Of a DNA stretch of 64,000 nucleotides, positions 43,563-51,556 are shown in pieces; position 1 is the stretch's first letter, and every line of letters begins with the position of its first letter. The position numbers and the translations under genes are program-made. Location of the stretch: the NCBI GenBank assembly GCA_020161935.1, contig JAIUNI010000017.1:62001-126000 (forward strand), read 5' to 3'. The stretch is from Chloroflexota bacterium. Lineage in GTDB: Bacteria; Chloroflexota; Anaerolineae; Aggregatilineales; Phototrophicaceae. The notes beneath the pieces are model-generated. The model was not told the origin of the DNA, searched no databases, and saw nothing but the letters and a program-made list of their open reading frames with translations.

Positions 43563-43950
43563 GTTTAACCGCAGAGACGCAGAGAACACAGCGATTTAGA
43601 GTATATAGAACGCCGTTCATGAGAGCGGCGTTTTTGATTTGTCGGAAATGTCGCAAATGTCACAAAATGCAAAATGTTCCGCCGAAATGAGAGGCGGGAA
43701 GCTCCCGTGCAACCGCTGAAGTGTGATTTTATGTCGGCGGAAGTGAGAGAGCGCGGCGCTGAAATGACACAAAACGGCGGGATGCTCCCGTGTATCCGCC
43801 GCCGTTGTCGATTCGGCAGATGCGAGGGAGCAATCCGCCGAACGTGCAAAGCAAAAACATTTTTACCACAAAGGCACAAAGAAAAGATAAGTGAATACAA
43901 ATCGCCAAGCGCGCCAAGAGGGAAAGAGAAAGCAGAGAGGTTTAACATAG
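43563..43950. repeat. about 390-bp dispersed element, copy B
   Basis: Inverted relative to copy A at 23371-23772, with clear homology over its whole length. Both begin directly after a gene stop with TTTAACCGCAGAG and contain repeated CACGGGAGC-TCCCGCC and CAGCGG words. No coding frame is supported in it. This accounts for the 411-base gap 43554-43964. Confidence 0.85.
43609..43635 (+). terminator. element-borne terminator after the aldolase gene
   Basis: AACGCCG (43609-43615), a ten-base loop, CGGCGTT (43626-43632) and TTTTTG. It has the same position and shape as the hairpin in copy A, with compensated bases. Confidence 0.8.
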
Positions 43951-43964
43951 GGGATTCCCTAGGA

Positions 43965-44270
43965 TTAGCCTACGCGATACAAACGAACGGGGCCTTTGCC
44001 TTCGCGCTTAATGATGCCTTTGGCCTCCAGATCAAGCTGAACGGCGGCGACCCACCAACCGGCTTTCTCGCCACCGGGGAAAAGTTCAGCGGGCAAGTGC
44101 GGCTTGACCTGCTCGATGATCTCGGCGGCGCTGAGGCCGGGTGCTTCGGCTGGCAGAATGGTTAAGAACGCCTTCCGCATGGCTTCGTACTTTTCGGCAT
44201 CCACCCGATAAACTTTTCCGGGGTGCAGAACGTTGCTGACTTCCATGATTTCACGTTTCTCTTTAGCCAT
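43965..44270 (-). CDS. DUF6958-like small protein
   Basis: 101 residues from the ATG at 44270 (AGGA nine bases upstream). Strong family-like text: HPGKVYRVDAEKYEAMRKAFLTILP, then LFPGGEKAGWWVAAVQLDLEAKGIIKR. The family is conserved but uncharacterised. Its leader region is long and carries a palindrome (44331-44354) and a MITE (44425-44604). Confidence 0.75.
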   Translation of the reverse strand: MAKEKREIMEVSNVLHPGKVYRVDAEKYEAMRKAFLTILPAEAPGLSAAEIIEQVKPHLPAELFPGGEKAGWWVAAVQLDLEAKGIIKREGKGPVRLYRVG

Positions 44271-44330
44271 GCTGGGTGTTCCTAAGATTGAATGGTTGCT
44301 AAGTAATTGATGCGTGTGGTTTGGTGACAC

Positions 44331-44354
44331 GGACGCGCTGTCTCGCGTCCCTAC
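44331..44354. repeat. GGACGCG palindrome with CTACG end
   Basis: GGACGCG, a six-base centre, CGCGTCC then CTACG. One of the GTAGGG/CCCTAC family, lying in the leader of the DUF6958 gene. Confidence 0.65.
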
Positions 44355-44416
44355 GCAAACCAAGCGCCTGTGTTTGTTGGGACAGCAGAAAGGCTCTCCA
44401 GTATTTCCAAGACCTC

Positions 44417-44612
44417 ACGAATGGGGTAGGACTACCTTAAGTGGTGGATGATTATTTTAAGCCCTCACCCTACGATGGTACGTTCGCAGGCTCACTCCAC
44501 CATCAGCCCTCTCCCTCAGGGCGAGGGACTTTAAAGACTTTTATGGTTCATTTTGCGATGAAATAGACACAAAATGAATTTCCACCGCTTCGTGTGGTGC
44601 TACCACGAATGG
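44417..44612. mobile_element. MITE, copy B (180 bp) with 8-bp target duplication
   Basis: The element 44425-44604 begins GGTAGGACTACC and ends GTGGTGCTACC, with about 24-base imperfect terminal inverted repeats. It is flanked by the perfect direct repeats ACGAATGG at 44417-44424 and 44605-44612. Compared with copy A (56487-56635), in the opposite orientation, it is 31 bases longer owing to an insert of about 33 bases (44472-44504) that can itself form a GATGGT/ACCATC hairpin. No transposase is encoded. Confidence 0.9.
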
Positions 44613-44624
44613 CCTCACAATGTC

Positions 44625-44633
44625 ATTATAGCA
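44625..44633 (-). promoter_or_regulatory. extended -10 promoter upstream of the MITE
   Basis: Read on the minus strand, TGCTATAAT (TGnTATAAT) lies about 12 bases outside the MITE and points through it towards the DUF6958 gene at 44270. No good -35 is needed for an extended -10. Confidence 0.5.
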
Positions 44634-44691
44634 CAAAAATTCTGATTTGATGGTTAGAATATGCAAACTTTGGACGGCAAAGTTTTGACTG

Positions 44692-45471
44692 TTACCGTAC
44701 CGTCCAACCGCCATCGACGGTGAGGACAGCGCCGGTGATGAAGGCGGAGTCGTCCGAAAGCAGGAAGGCGGCAGTCGAGGCGATGTCGTCCGGCTGCCCG
44801 AACCCCCCAGTCAGCGGCTGCAACTGCGGCAAACGCGCGAGGATATGCTCGTCGGCTTGGGCGCGGCGGCTCATGGGTGTGGCAATCAGGCCGGACGCGA
44901 TGACATTCACCCGTAGGCCGCGCGGGGCGTAGTACGAGGCCATCGAACGCGAGAGGCCGACGACACCGGCTTTGGCAGCAGCGTAGGCGTGAGTCGCAAA
45001 GTCCTCATCCCCGCCGACCAAGCCCAGCACCGAACCGAGGTTGACGATTGCCCCGCGCGTTTCGAGCAGCGGCGGCACGGCGTACTTACACATCAGGAAC
45101 ATGCTTGTCAGATTAAGTTCCATCGTCGTGTGCCAACCGGCGAGGGTCGCCTCATGCACGGGGCCATCGCCAAAGCGGCGGCCGCTGCCCCCCGCGACGT
45201 TGAAAAGGCCGTGCAGCGCACCCTGACGCTCGGCGACTGAGGCCAGCGCTTTTTGGACGCTGGGTTCATTGGTGAGGTCGAGGGTATAGGTGGCGCAAAA
45301 GCCGCCCTTGATGTTGATTTGTCCGGCGGTGTCGTCAAGGCCAGCCGAGTCGCGGTCAAACAGGATGACGTACGCGCCCTCGGCAGCGAGGCGGATGGCG
45401 GTGGCGCGACCGATGCCGCTGGCCGCGCCGGTGACGATAATGTTCTTGCCGGAGAAACGTTTAGAGTCCAT
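44692..45471 (-). CDS. short-chain dehydrogenase/reductase (SDR)
   Basis: 259 residues from the ATG at 45471. Cofactor motif TGAASGIG (14-21), NVAGGSG in place of NNAG, catalytic S in NLGSVLG, and Y-x3-K (YAAAKAG) are in order; the C-terminus ends LTVDGGWTVR, a classical FabG-like SDR end. The acidic residue after strand 2 (LFDRD) suggests NAD preference. The substrate is unknown. Confidence 0.93.
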   Translation of the reverse strand: MDSKRFSGKNIIVTGAASGIGRATAIRLAAEGAYVILFDRDSAGLDDTAGQINIKGGFCATYTLDLTNEPSVQKALASVAERQGALHGLFNVAGGSGRRFGDGPVHEATLAGWHTTMELNLTSMFLMCKYAVPPLLETRGAIVNLGSVLGLVGGDEDFATHAYAAAKAGVVGLSRSMASYYAPRGLRVNVIASGLIATPMSRRAQADEHILARLPQLQPLTGGFGQPDDIASTAAFLLSDDSAFITGAVLTVDGGWTVR

Positions 45472-45548
45472 ATTAACCCCCACCCCAGCCCTCCCCCGTG
45501 GTAACAGGGAAGGGAGAAACACACTGTAAGGAATAAATTTTGGAACGT

Positions 45549-45974
45549 CTATATGAGTGATTTCCGCAGTACGTAATGCGTATGCCCCGGCGGATAATCG
45601 GGCAGTTCAGCGATAACATGGTAGCCGGAGCGCTCATAAAAGGGTCGCGCCTGAAAACTGAAGGTCTCGACATGCGCGTTATGACACCCATAAGCGCGGG
45701 CTTCATCCTCGGCCATCCGCAGCAGTTTCGCCCCATAACCCTGTTTGCGTAAGGTTTCATCCACCCACAAAAACTGGATGTGCATCCACGTTCCCCACAG
45801 GTTTGCCGTCAGACCGCCGTACAATTTTCCGGCTTCATCGCGCAGGAAAATACACACGGGTTTCCAATCGTGGTCACCTGTCGCCGCCATGTTGAAGGTG
45901 TTGATCGCTTCCTCAATCGCCAGAACATCCTCCGCACGCGCATCCGGCTCGGATGAAATCTGGATCAGCGGCAT
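45549..45974 (-). CDS. GNAT N-acetyltransferase
   Basis: 141 residues from the ATG at 45974 (GGGAG seven bases upstream). GNAT core: LWVDETLRKQGYGAKLLRMAEDEARAYGC with the acetyl-CoA loop R-K-Q-G-Y-G, and FQARPFYERSGYHVIAEL as the last strand-helix. Distinct from the tandem pair at 26751-27953. Confidence 0.9.
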   Translation of the reverse strand: MPLIQISSEPDARAEDVLAIEEAINTFNMAATGDHDWKPVCIFLRDEAGKLYGGLTANLWGTWMHIQFLWVDETLRKQGYGAKLLRMAEDEARAYGCHNAHVETFSFQARPFYERSGYHVIAELPDYPPGHTHYVLRKSLI

Positions 45975-46017
45975 GATTCGCTCCCTACGGAAACGTGATG
46001 CTTGTAATTGATGTCGA

Positions 46018-46088
46018 GGGCGCACAGCCGTGCGCCCCTACACAAAACCTTTGCGTTCTTTGTGGCTTTGCGCCTTTGGGCTAAATCT
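46018..46088. repeat. GGGCGCAC palindrome plus TTTGTGGCTTTGCGC box
   Basis: GGGCGCAC, AGCC, GTGCGCCCC and TACAC (46018-46042), followed by a CTTTGCGTTCTTTGTGGC / GCCTTTGGGCTAAA box reaching 46085, directly after the stop of the MetE-like gene on the minus strand. It is related to the edges of the 390-base elements. Confidence 0.6.
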
Positions 46089-46089
46089 C

Positions 46090-47127
46090 TTACGCCGTAC
46101 CCGTGAGTTCGCGGCGGACAATAGCTGCGCCCTGCACCATCGCGGCAAGTTTGCCCTTGGCTGCCCAACGCGCGGTTTGGCTGAAGCCGCAGTCGGGTGT
46201 GATGCTCAACTTATCGGGCGAAACATAGTGTAACGCGGCACGGATGCGTTCGGCGACATCTTCCGCCGTTTCGACATAGTAATTCTTGACATCGACCAAG
46301 CCCGCCGCCAGTTCTTTGTCGCTGGGGAACTGCTCCCACAGGTCGAGTTCAGCCAATTCGCGGTTGGCAAATTCCAGCGCGTATTGGCTGACGTTCATAT
46401 CAAGGATGTGCGGGAACAGCGGCTTGTAGGTACGCTTGGCGACCGGACGACCGACGAAGTTACCGAAGCACAGATGCACACCGATCTTAGCATTCACACC
46501 CGCGACGGTTTCGTTGAACAGGTCAACGAAGGCTTTGGGGCTGTGGGCATGAACGGCATACGAAGGCTCATCGACCTGAATGAAGGTTGCGCCTGCCGCG
46601 ACGAGGTTCTTGAGTTCGGTGTTGATGATGGCGGCGAGGGCGTGGGCGACTTCCATGCGGTCTTTGTAGATACTGCCGGGTTTGATGCGCCCCGCGAGGG
46701 TATACGGGCCGGGGATGGGCATCTTAATGGCGCGGGTGGTGTGCGTCTTGAGGTACTCATATTCCGGCAGCAAGCCGAGACCGTTGGGCGCTTTGACTTC
46801 TTCCACCGCGACGTAACTCTCGCGCTGGTCATGCCCGACGACACCCATTTTACGCTTGGGCGGCAGTTCACCGAGGCCGGTCATATGCCCATAAAATTCG
46901 GCGGTGAAGAAGCCAATGCGGCGCATTTCGCCATCAGTGATGACATCGACTCCGGCTGTTTCTTGGTCGTGCAGCGCGAGGTTCACCGCGTCGTCCTGCG
47001 TCTCGCGCCAGTCGTCCGGCCCGTATTCACCGCGCCCGACCGCCGCCAGCGCCGAGTGCAGCCATGCCGGCCACGCATACGAGCCGATGACACTTGTGTA
47101 AAGCAGCGGAAGTTGATAATCTGTCAT
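46090..47127 (-). CDS. MetE-like cobalamin-independent methionine synthase C-terminal domain protein
   Basis: 345 residues, the size of the stand-alone catalytic barrel. TSVIGSYAWPAWL at the start, DGEMRRIGF, FIQVDEPSYAVH, VHLCFGN (zinc His and Cys) and TPDCGFSQTARW (second Cys) keep the zinc site. It lacks the N-terminal half of full MetE, as do archaeal-type and MtnX/EpoX-like relatives, so the methyl donor may differ. Function in methionine synthesis is likely but not certain. Confidence 0.85.
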   Translation of the reverse strand: MTDYQLPLLYTSVIGSYAWPAWLHSALAAVGRGEYGPDDWRETQDDAVNLALHDQETAGVDVITDGEMRRIGFFTAEFYGHMTGLGELPPKRKMGVVGHDQRESYVAVEEVKAPNGLGLLPEYEYLKTHTTRAIKMPIPGPYTLAGRIKPGSIYKDRMEVAHALAAIINTELKNLVAAGATFIQVDEPSYAVHAHSPKAFVDLFNETVAGVNAKIGVHLCFGNFVGRPVAKRTYKPLFPHILDMNVSQYALEFANRELAELDLWEQFPSDKELAAGLVDVKNYYVETAEDVAERIRAALHYVSPDKLSITPDCGFSQTARWAAKGKLAAMVQGAAIVRRELTGTA

Positions 47128-47157
47128 TTCGTTTTACCTTTCAGAGGATTATTCCCG

Positions 47158-48012
47158 ATGATTGAACCTGTCTTAAAAGGGCAAGCGTTACTGGACGACA
47201 TCCACGCCGCGCAGCCGCAAGCCGGTGAAATCTGCATCTGGTGGCTGGGGCAAAGCGGCTACGCCCTGAAAACCCCCAACAGCCTGTTTTACATCGACCT
47301 GTATCTTTCTGAACATCTCACCACAAAATACGCGAACACCGAAAAGCCGCACATCCGCATGACCGAAGCGCCCCTGCGTGGCGCGGCCATCACGGATGCC
47401 TACCTGATCTTCGCCAGCCACAAGCATTCTGACCACCTTGACCCCGGCACGCTGCCGGATTTGTTCGCCGCCTCGCCGGATGCACACTTGGTACTGCCCG
47501 CGCCGCTGGTGGAACACGCGGTCAGCATGGGTTTGCCACATACCCGCCTCATCCCGACGACCGGCGACGAGTTCTTCGAGGTCGGCGAACTCGAGGTGCG
47601 CTCGATCCCCGCCGCGCACCCGACCTTTGAAACCACGCCGGAAGGGACTTACCCCTTCGTCGGCTACCTGATCGAAGCCGACGGCATCCGCCTGTACCAC
47701 AGCGGCGACACGCTGGTGTATGACGGATTGGCGAACCACCTGCACGCCTTCGGGCCGGACATCCTGTTCCTGCCGATCAACGGAACGGATGCCCGCCGGA
47801 ACGAGCTGCATGTGCCGCCCAACATGAGCGCTGCCGAAGCGGTGGCGCTGGCGAAGCAGATCGGCGCGGGGACGGTCATCCCGCATCACTACGACATGTT
47901 CACCTTCAATACGGCGGACGTGAACGAGTTCGCCAGCCTCGCGACCGAAGCCGGAGTCCGGTTCAAAGTGCTGCACGCGGGCGAACGGTATACATATAGG
48001 AAAGGCAGTTAA
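47158..48012 (+). CDS. metallo-beta-lactamase fold hydrolase (UlaG-like)
   Basis: 284 residues from the ATG at 47158, chosen because the upstream open frame overlaps the opposing MetE-like gene. Zinc motifs are complete: FASHKHSDHLD (H-x-H-x-D-H), the middle His in SIPAAHP, HSGDT (Asp) and VIPHHYD (final His). The WWLGQSGYALKT start is typical of UlaG-like hydrolases, which open lactones or phosphodiesters. The neighbouring gene set does not fix the substrate. Confidence 0.9.
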   Translation: MIEPVLKGQALLDDIHAAQPQAGEICIWWLGQSGYALKTPNSLFYIDLYLSEHLTTKYANTEKPHIRMTEAPLRGAAITDAYLIFASHKHSDHLDPGTLPDLFAASPDAHLVLPAPLVEHAVSMGLPHTRLIPTTGDEFFEVGELEVRSIPAAHPTFETTPEGTYPFVGYLIEADGIRLYHSGDTLVYDGLANHLHAFGPDILFLPINGTDARRNELHVPPNMSAAEAVALAKQIGAGTVIPHHYDMFTFNTADVNEFASLATEAGVRFKVLHAGERYTYRKGS

Positions 48013-48150
48013 ACCGCCAAGTCGCCAAGAACGCCAAGATCAATGCAGAGATTAAAGAGGATTTTCATGTAGGGGTTTGCCGACGGCAAACCTCTACAAT
48101 ACCCTCCACATTTCTCTCCGTGTCCTTTGTGTCTTTGTGGTTAAATTTGC
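48012..48150. repeat. cluster of 3'-end repeats
   Basis: CGCCAAGT/CGCCAAG tandem words (48015-48040), a GTAGGGG-TTTGCC palindrome (48069-48098), and a CCTTTGTGTCTTTGTGGTTAAA box (48120-48146) fill the convergent gap between two genes. The box lies just beyond the SIS gene stop. Confidence 0.65.
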
Positions 48151-48158
48151 ATTTGTCT

Positions 48159-48941
48159 TTACCCGCCGTAGACCTGCTTGATGCGGTCGCGGAAGTCGTC
48201 GTAGGTGCGCTCGAACAGTTCGTTGGACTTCTCACTGCCGATGAGGACGCTGCTGGTCAGTACCAGCGGCGGCTTGCCCATCGCCGTGAGCTTTTGGGCA
48301 ACGGCGACCTTGAGCGCGTTGACGATCAGCGCGTAGCCAATGGTCGAGCCGGGGCCGACCGGATACTCCAGCCCTTCCACCTCCACCAGCGCGTCACCTT
48401 TGGGTGTGCAGTTGTCAATCACGATGTCGGATACATCCGTCAGGCGTTTGCCGCTTTTATGCTTGGGCGGGGTTGCCAAGCAGTGATCGACCGACACCAC
48501 GCTGATGACTTTCATCCCCCGCGCCCGCGCCCCCAGCGCCACATCCATAATCACATTGTTCACGCCGCTGTTGGAAAAGATCATGAAGCAGTCGTAGGTG
48601 CGAAAGACGAAGTTTTGCAGGATGGTTTCACCCAACCCCTCCATCTTCTCGATGAGCATGGCCTGACGCTGCCCGTTGGAGCCGACGACCTGCGTGTGGA
48701 AGGTCATCGACAGGTCAATGATGGGGTGAAAGCCGGGGAAGCTGCCGTGACGTGGGAACATTTCCTCGACCGGAATGCGCGAATGCCCCGTGCCGAACAG
48801 GTGGACGAGGCCGCCCTGCCCGATGGTATCGGCGCAGAGTTCGGCAGCTTCCTCGATCTTGCCCATCTGCGTACTGCGGATGCCATCCACAATTTTTTGC
48901 GCGGCATCCAAGTATTCTAAAGCGACGGTGGTTGAATCCAT
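48159..48941 (-). CDS. SIS-domain sugar isomerase-like protein
   Basis: 260 residues from the ATG at 48941 (AGGAG close upstream). SIS phosphosugar-binding pattern: HLFGTGHSRIPVEEMFPRHGSFPG, MIFSNSGVNNVIMDVALGARARGMKVISV. It resembles the YjhI/UPF0309-type sugar isomerase-like family. It probably binds or isomerises an amino-sugar phosphate. It starts a minus-strand set running towards the FAD, ROK and Gfo/Idh/MocA genes, separated by only a few bases from the FAD gene. Confidence 0.9.
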   Translation of the reverse strand: MDSTTVALEYLDAAQKIVDGIRSTQMGKIEEAAELCADTIGQGGLVHLFGTGHSRIPVEEMFPRHGSFPGFHPIIDLSMTFHTQVVGSNGQRQAMLIEKMEGLGETILQNFVFRTYDCFMIFSNSGVNNVIMDVALGARARGMKVISVVSVDHCLATPPKHKSGKRLTDVSDIVIDNCTPKGDALVEVEGLEYPVGPGSTIGYALIVNALKVAVAQKLTAMGKPPLVLTSSVLIGSEKSNELFERTYDDFRDRIKQVYGG

Positions 48942-48949
48942 ATTGGCTC

Positions 48950-50278
48950 CTAAGCTGTGGTTGAGAGGACGGTCGCGCCGGAAAACAGCGCCCCATCTGC
49001 CCGTAAACGCGCTTGCAAATCGGAAATGTTCAGCGCGGCGGGTGCGGTATCGGATTGGGCGGCGAGGGCGGCTGCGGTTCCTGCGGCTTGCCCCATCGCC
49101 ATACACTGCCCCATGCTGCGTACCGAGGCGTGTGCATCGTGATCGGCGGAGAGGCAGCGTCCGGCGGCGATCAGGTTATCGACACCCTGCGGCAGCAAGG
49201 CGCGGAAGGGGATGTCGTAGGTGTCGCCATCCGGCACGTATTCCCAGCGGGTGCTGCTGCTGGCGTTGTGGTCTTCAATCGGCGCGCCACATTGGGCAAC
49301 TGCGTCATCAAACTTCCGCGTGGTCAGCACATCCTCGCGGGTCAGGCGGTACGCGCCCCACATGCGGCGGGTTTCGCGGATGCCGATATGCGTGCTGAAG
49401 TTCAGCAGATACGCGCCTTCGTAGCCGGGGATTTGCTCACGCAGGAAGCGGGTATATTCGAGCGCCTGTTTGCGGCCCTCAACCTCGGCGTTGGTCAGTT
49501 CGAGCGGGTTGGTCGCGTCCACATTGGTCACGCGGGTCATATTGGTGACGACCACATCCGGCAGCGGCGTGGCGTGGATGCTGCCTTCCTCACGCGGGAG
49601 GCGGTAGTCGCCGGAGATGTTGGCGGCCTTCATGCGGCTGATGAGTTCATCGCGCTTGATGGCCTGTGCGCGTTCGAGGTTCACCCCGCCGAGGCGAAAA
49701 GTGGTGGTCAATGATTGCGCTTCGTGTCCGTCCGTACCGGCCATCTCAAACGGTGCGCCGCTGCGGAACACGAGATCGGCATCGCCGGAGCTGTCCACAA
49801 ATACCCGCCCTTTGATGAGGCCCAGCCCCTGCTTGCTGGCGACCACCAAGCCCGTGATGCGCTCGCCATCCATCAGCACATCGACGCAGAAGGTGTGCAG
49901 CAGCAAGCGCACGCCGGACGACAGCGCCGTTTGCTCCCACACCACCTTCAGCGTGGTCGGGTCATAGGTGACGGCCTGCCCTGCACCGTAGCTGCTCGGT
50001 CGTTCGAGTACCATGTCGTACGACTTGAGGCGTTCGACAATCTCCCACGGGATGCCGTCGACCACCCGCGCCACATCCCTGCCGGGGGTGTAGAAGCCGT
50101 AGAAGGTATCGAGGACGCTGGTGGACGTGCCACCGAGGTAGCCGTAACGCTCGACCAGCAGCGTATCCGCGCCGGTGCGGGCGGCAGCAATCGCGGCGGT
50201 TGACCCCGCGCTGCCCGACCCCAGCACCACGACTTCCGCCGCCGCCAACACGGGCAAATCCTGCGAATAAGTTGGCAT
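48950..50278 (-). CDS. FAD-dependent oxidoreductase (PF12831-like)
   Basis: 442 residues. The N-terminal FAD motif is VVLGSGSAGSTAAIAAARTGADTLLVERYGYLGG, followed by a second FAD-contacting stretch near GRVFVDSSGDADL and a C-terminal VDNLIAAGRCLSADHDAHASVRSMGQCMAMGQAAG. This is the FAD_oxidored family found in sugar-catabolic loci. It follows the SIS gene in the set, so a carbohydrate oxidation role is reasonable. Confidence 0.92.
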   Translation of the reverse strand: MPTYSQDLPVLAAAEVVVLGSGSAGSTAAIAAARTGADTLLVERYGYLGGTSTSVLDTFYGFYTPGRDVARVVDGIPWEIVERLKSYDMVLERPSSYGAGQAVTYDPTTLKVVWEQTALSSGVRLLLHTFCVDVLMDGERITGLVVASKQGLGLIKGRVFVDSSGDADLVFRSGAPFEMAGTDGHEAQSLTTTFRLGGVNLERAQAIKRDELISRMKAANISGDYRLPREEGSIHATPLPDVVVTNMTRVTNVDATNPLELTNAEVEGRKQALEYTRFLREQIPGYEGAYLLNFSTHIGIRETRRMWGAYRLTREDVLTTRKFDDAVAQCGAPIEDHNASSSTRWEYVPDGDTYDIPFRALLPQGVDNLIAAGRCLSADHDAHASVRSMGQCMAMGQAAGTAAALAAQSDTAPAALNISDLQARLRADGALFSGATVLSTTA

Positions 50279-50421
50279 ATCGCCTCCCTATAGCTTCCAA
50301 ACGTTATCGCGCTGCGCCGCATGAGGCTAAAGCCATCATGCTAGGCAGAGGGACAAGTGCACTAAAGGCACTTCAAATGACTCATTCGATGAATGACTGC
50401 ATCTACACAATCTTTCAGCCT

Positions 50422-50460
50422 GTTTCTGACTCGGTACTCGGCACTCAGAACTCAGTACTA
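50422..50460. repeat. 7-bp-phased ACTC tract at the ROK gene end
   Basis: ACTC at 50429, 50436, 50443 and 50450 and ACTA at 50457, all seven bases apart. The ROK stop codon (50447-50445) and its last codons (NSTEF) lie inside the tract. Confidence 0.65.
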
Positions 50461-51425
50461 TTTTCTTGCTGGCTCGCCCAGATCGCCGCGCCGATGAGGC
50501 CGGCCTCGCCGCCCAGCGCAGCCGGAACGAGCGTGAACTTGTCAGCAGGCACAGTAACGACCCGCCGTTTAATCTCAGCGGTAATCGGCTCCATAATCCA
50601 CTTGCCCAACTGCGCCAAGCCACCGCCGATCACCACTTTTTCCGGCGCGAGGATGATGACGATGTTGGAGATGCCCACGCCGAGGTAACTCCCCGCCGTT
50701 TTCAGAATGTCCTGCGCGACGCTGTCCCCCGCTTCGGCGGCTTGAGCGATGACTTCCGGCGTGATCTTGTTGAGGTCGAAGTTGACCAACGCGCCGATTT
50801 GGGTGGTGATGCCCTGCGCGACGGCTTTCATGCCCATCGCGGCGATGGCGGGGCCGCTCGCCAGCCCTTCCCAACCGCCGGGGTTGCCCGTGCCGTCCGG
50901 TGGGCCGTGCATGTCGATGGTGTGATGCCCGAACTCACCCGCCACGCCAATGACACCGAGGTACAGCCGCCCGTTGATAGCGATACCGCCGCCGATGCCC
51001 GTGCCGAGGGTGATGCCCACGCACGAAGCCGCGCCTTGACCCGCGCCAATCGTCGCTTCCGCGAGGGTAAACGCCCGCGCATCGTTGACGAGGTACACCG
51101 GACACGGCAGCATCCCGCGCAGAATGGGGATGATGGGCTTGCCGTACCAGTCACCGGGCAGGTTGGGGATGACCCAGATGACACCTGCCTCGGCATCAAA
51201 GGTCGCCGGAACCGCAACACCTACACCTGCGATTTGCTCGACCGGCACGTTGACCAGCGCTGCCAGTTCGCGCACGAGTTCGGCGATGCGTTCGATCACC
51301 GCGTCCGGCCCGTTGTGCGCCTGTGCCGGAATGGTCTTTTGGGCGCACATGGTCAGCGTGGCGGCATCCCACACGCCGCCCGCGATCTTTGTGCCGCCCA
51401 AGTCGATGCCGATATACAAACTCAT
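50445..51425 (-). CDS. ROK family sugar kinase lacking the usual zinc cysteines
   Basis: 326 residues from the ATG at 51425 (AGGA nine bases upstream). N-terminal phosphate loop GIDLGGTKIAGG, catalytic Asp region VYLVNDARAFTLAE, and GITLGTGIGGGIAING are complete. The usual ROK signature after GHHTI is C-x-C-G-x2-G-C-x-E; here it reads HGPPDGTGNPGGWEGLASG, with the histidine present but no cysteine. So the zinc finger is probably lost. It should phosphorylate glucose or another hexose; the regulator type is ruled out by the lack of an N-terminal DNA-binding domain. Confidence 0.92.
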   Translation of the reverse strand: MSLYIGIDLGGTKIAGGVWDAATLTMCAQKTIPAQAHNGPDAVIERIAELVRELAALVNVPVEQIAGVGVAVPATFDAEAGVIWVIPNLPGDWYGKPIIPILRGMLPCPVYLVNDARAFTLAEATIGAGQGAASCVGITLGTGIGGGIAINGRLYLGVIGVAGEFGHHTIDMHGPPDGTGNPGGWEGLASGPAIAAMGMKAVAQGITTQIGALVNFDLNKITPEVIAQAAEAGDSVAQDILKTAGSYLGVGISNIVIILAPEKVVIGGGLAQLGKWIMEPITAEIKRRVVTVPADKFTLVPAALGGEAGLIGAAIWASQQENSTEF

Positions 51426-51441
51426 AAGGTATTTCCTAAGA

Positions 51442-51530
51442 CGGACGGCATGTATGCCATCCCTACAACAAATCCAAATGCCACGTCTTGCCTTCACATT
51501 TTCGATGTAGGGACGCGATACATCGCGTCC
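51442..51530. repeat. pair of GTAGGG palindromes upstream of the ROK gene
   Basis: GGACGGCATGTATGCCATCC + CTACA (51442-51467) and TGTAGGGACGCGATACATCG + CGTCC (51506-51530), placed in the gap between the ROK and Gfo/Idh/MocA genes in opposite orientation. Confidence 0.7.
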
Positions 51531-51556
51531 GTGCCTCCACACAAAAGATTATTTAG

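Noticed and set aside
46384..47157. N-terminal extension of the UlaG-like hydrolase frame
   Set aside because: It lies wholly over the opposing MetE-like gene; the family N-terminus starts at 47158 after a fair ribosome site.
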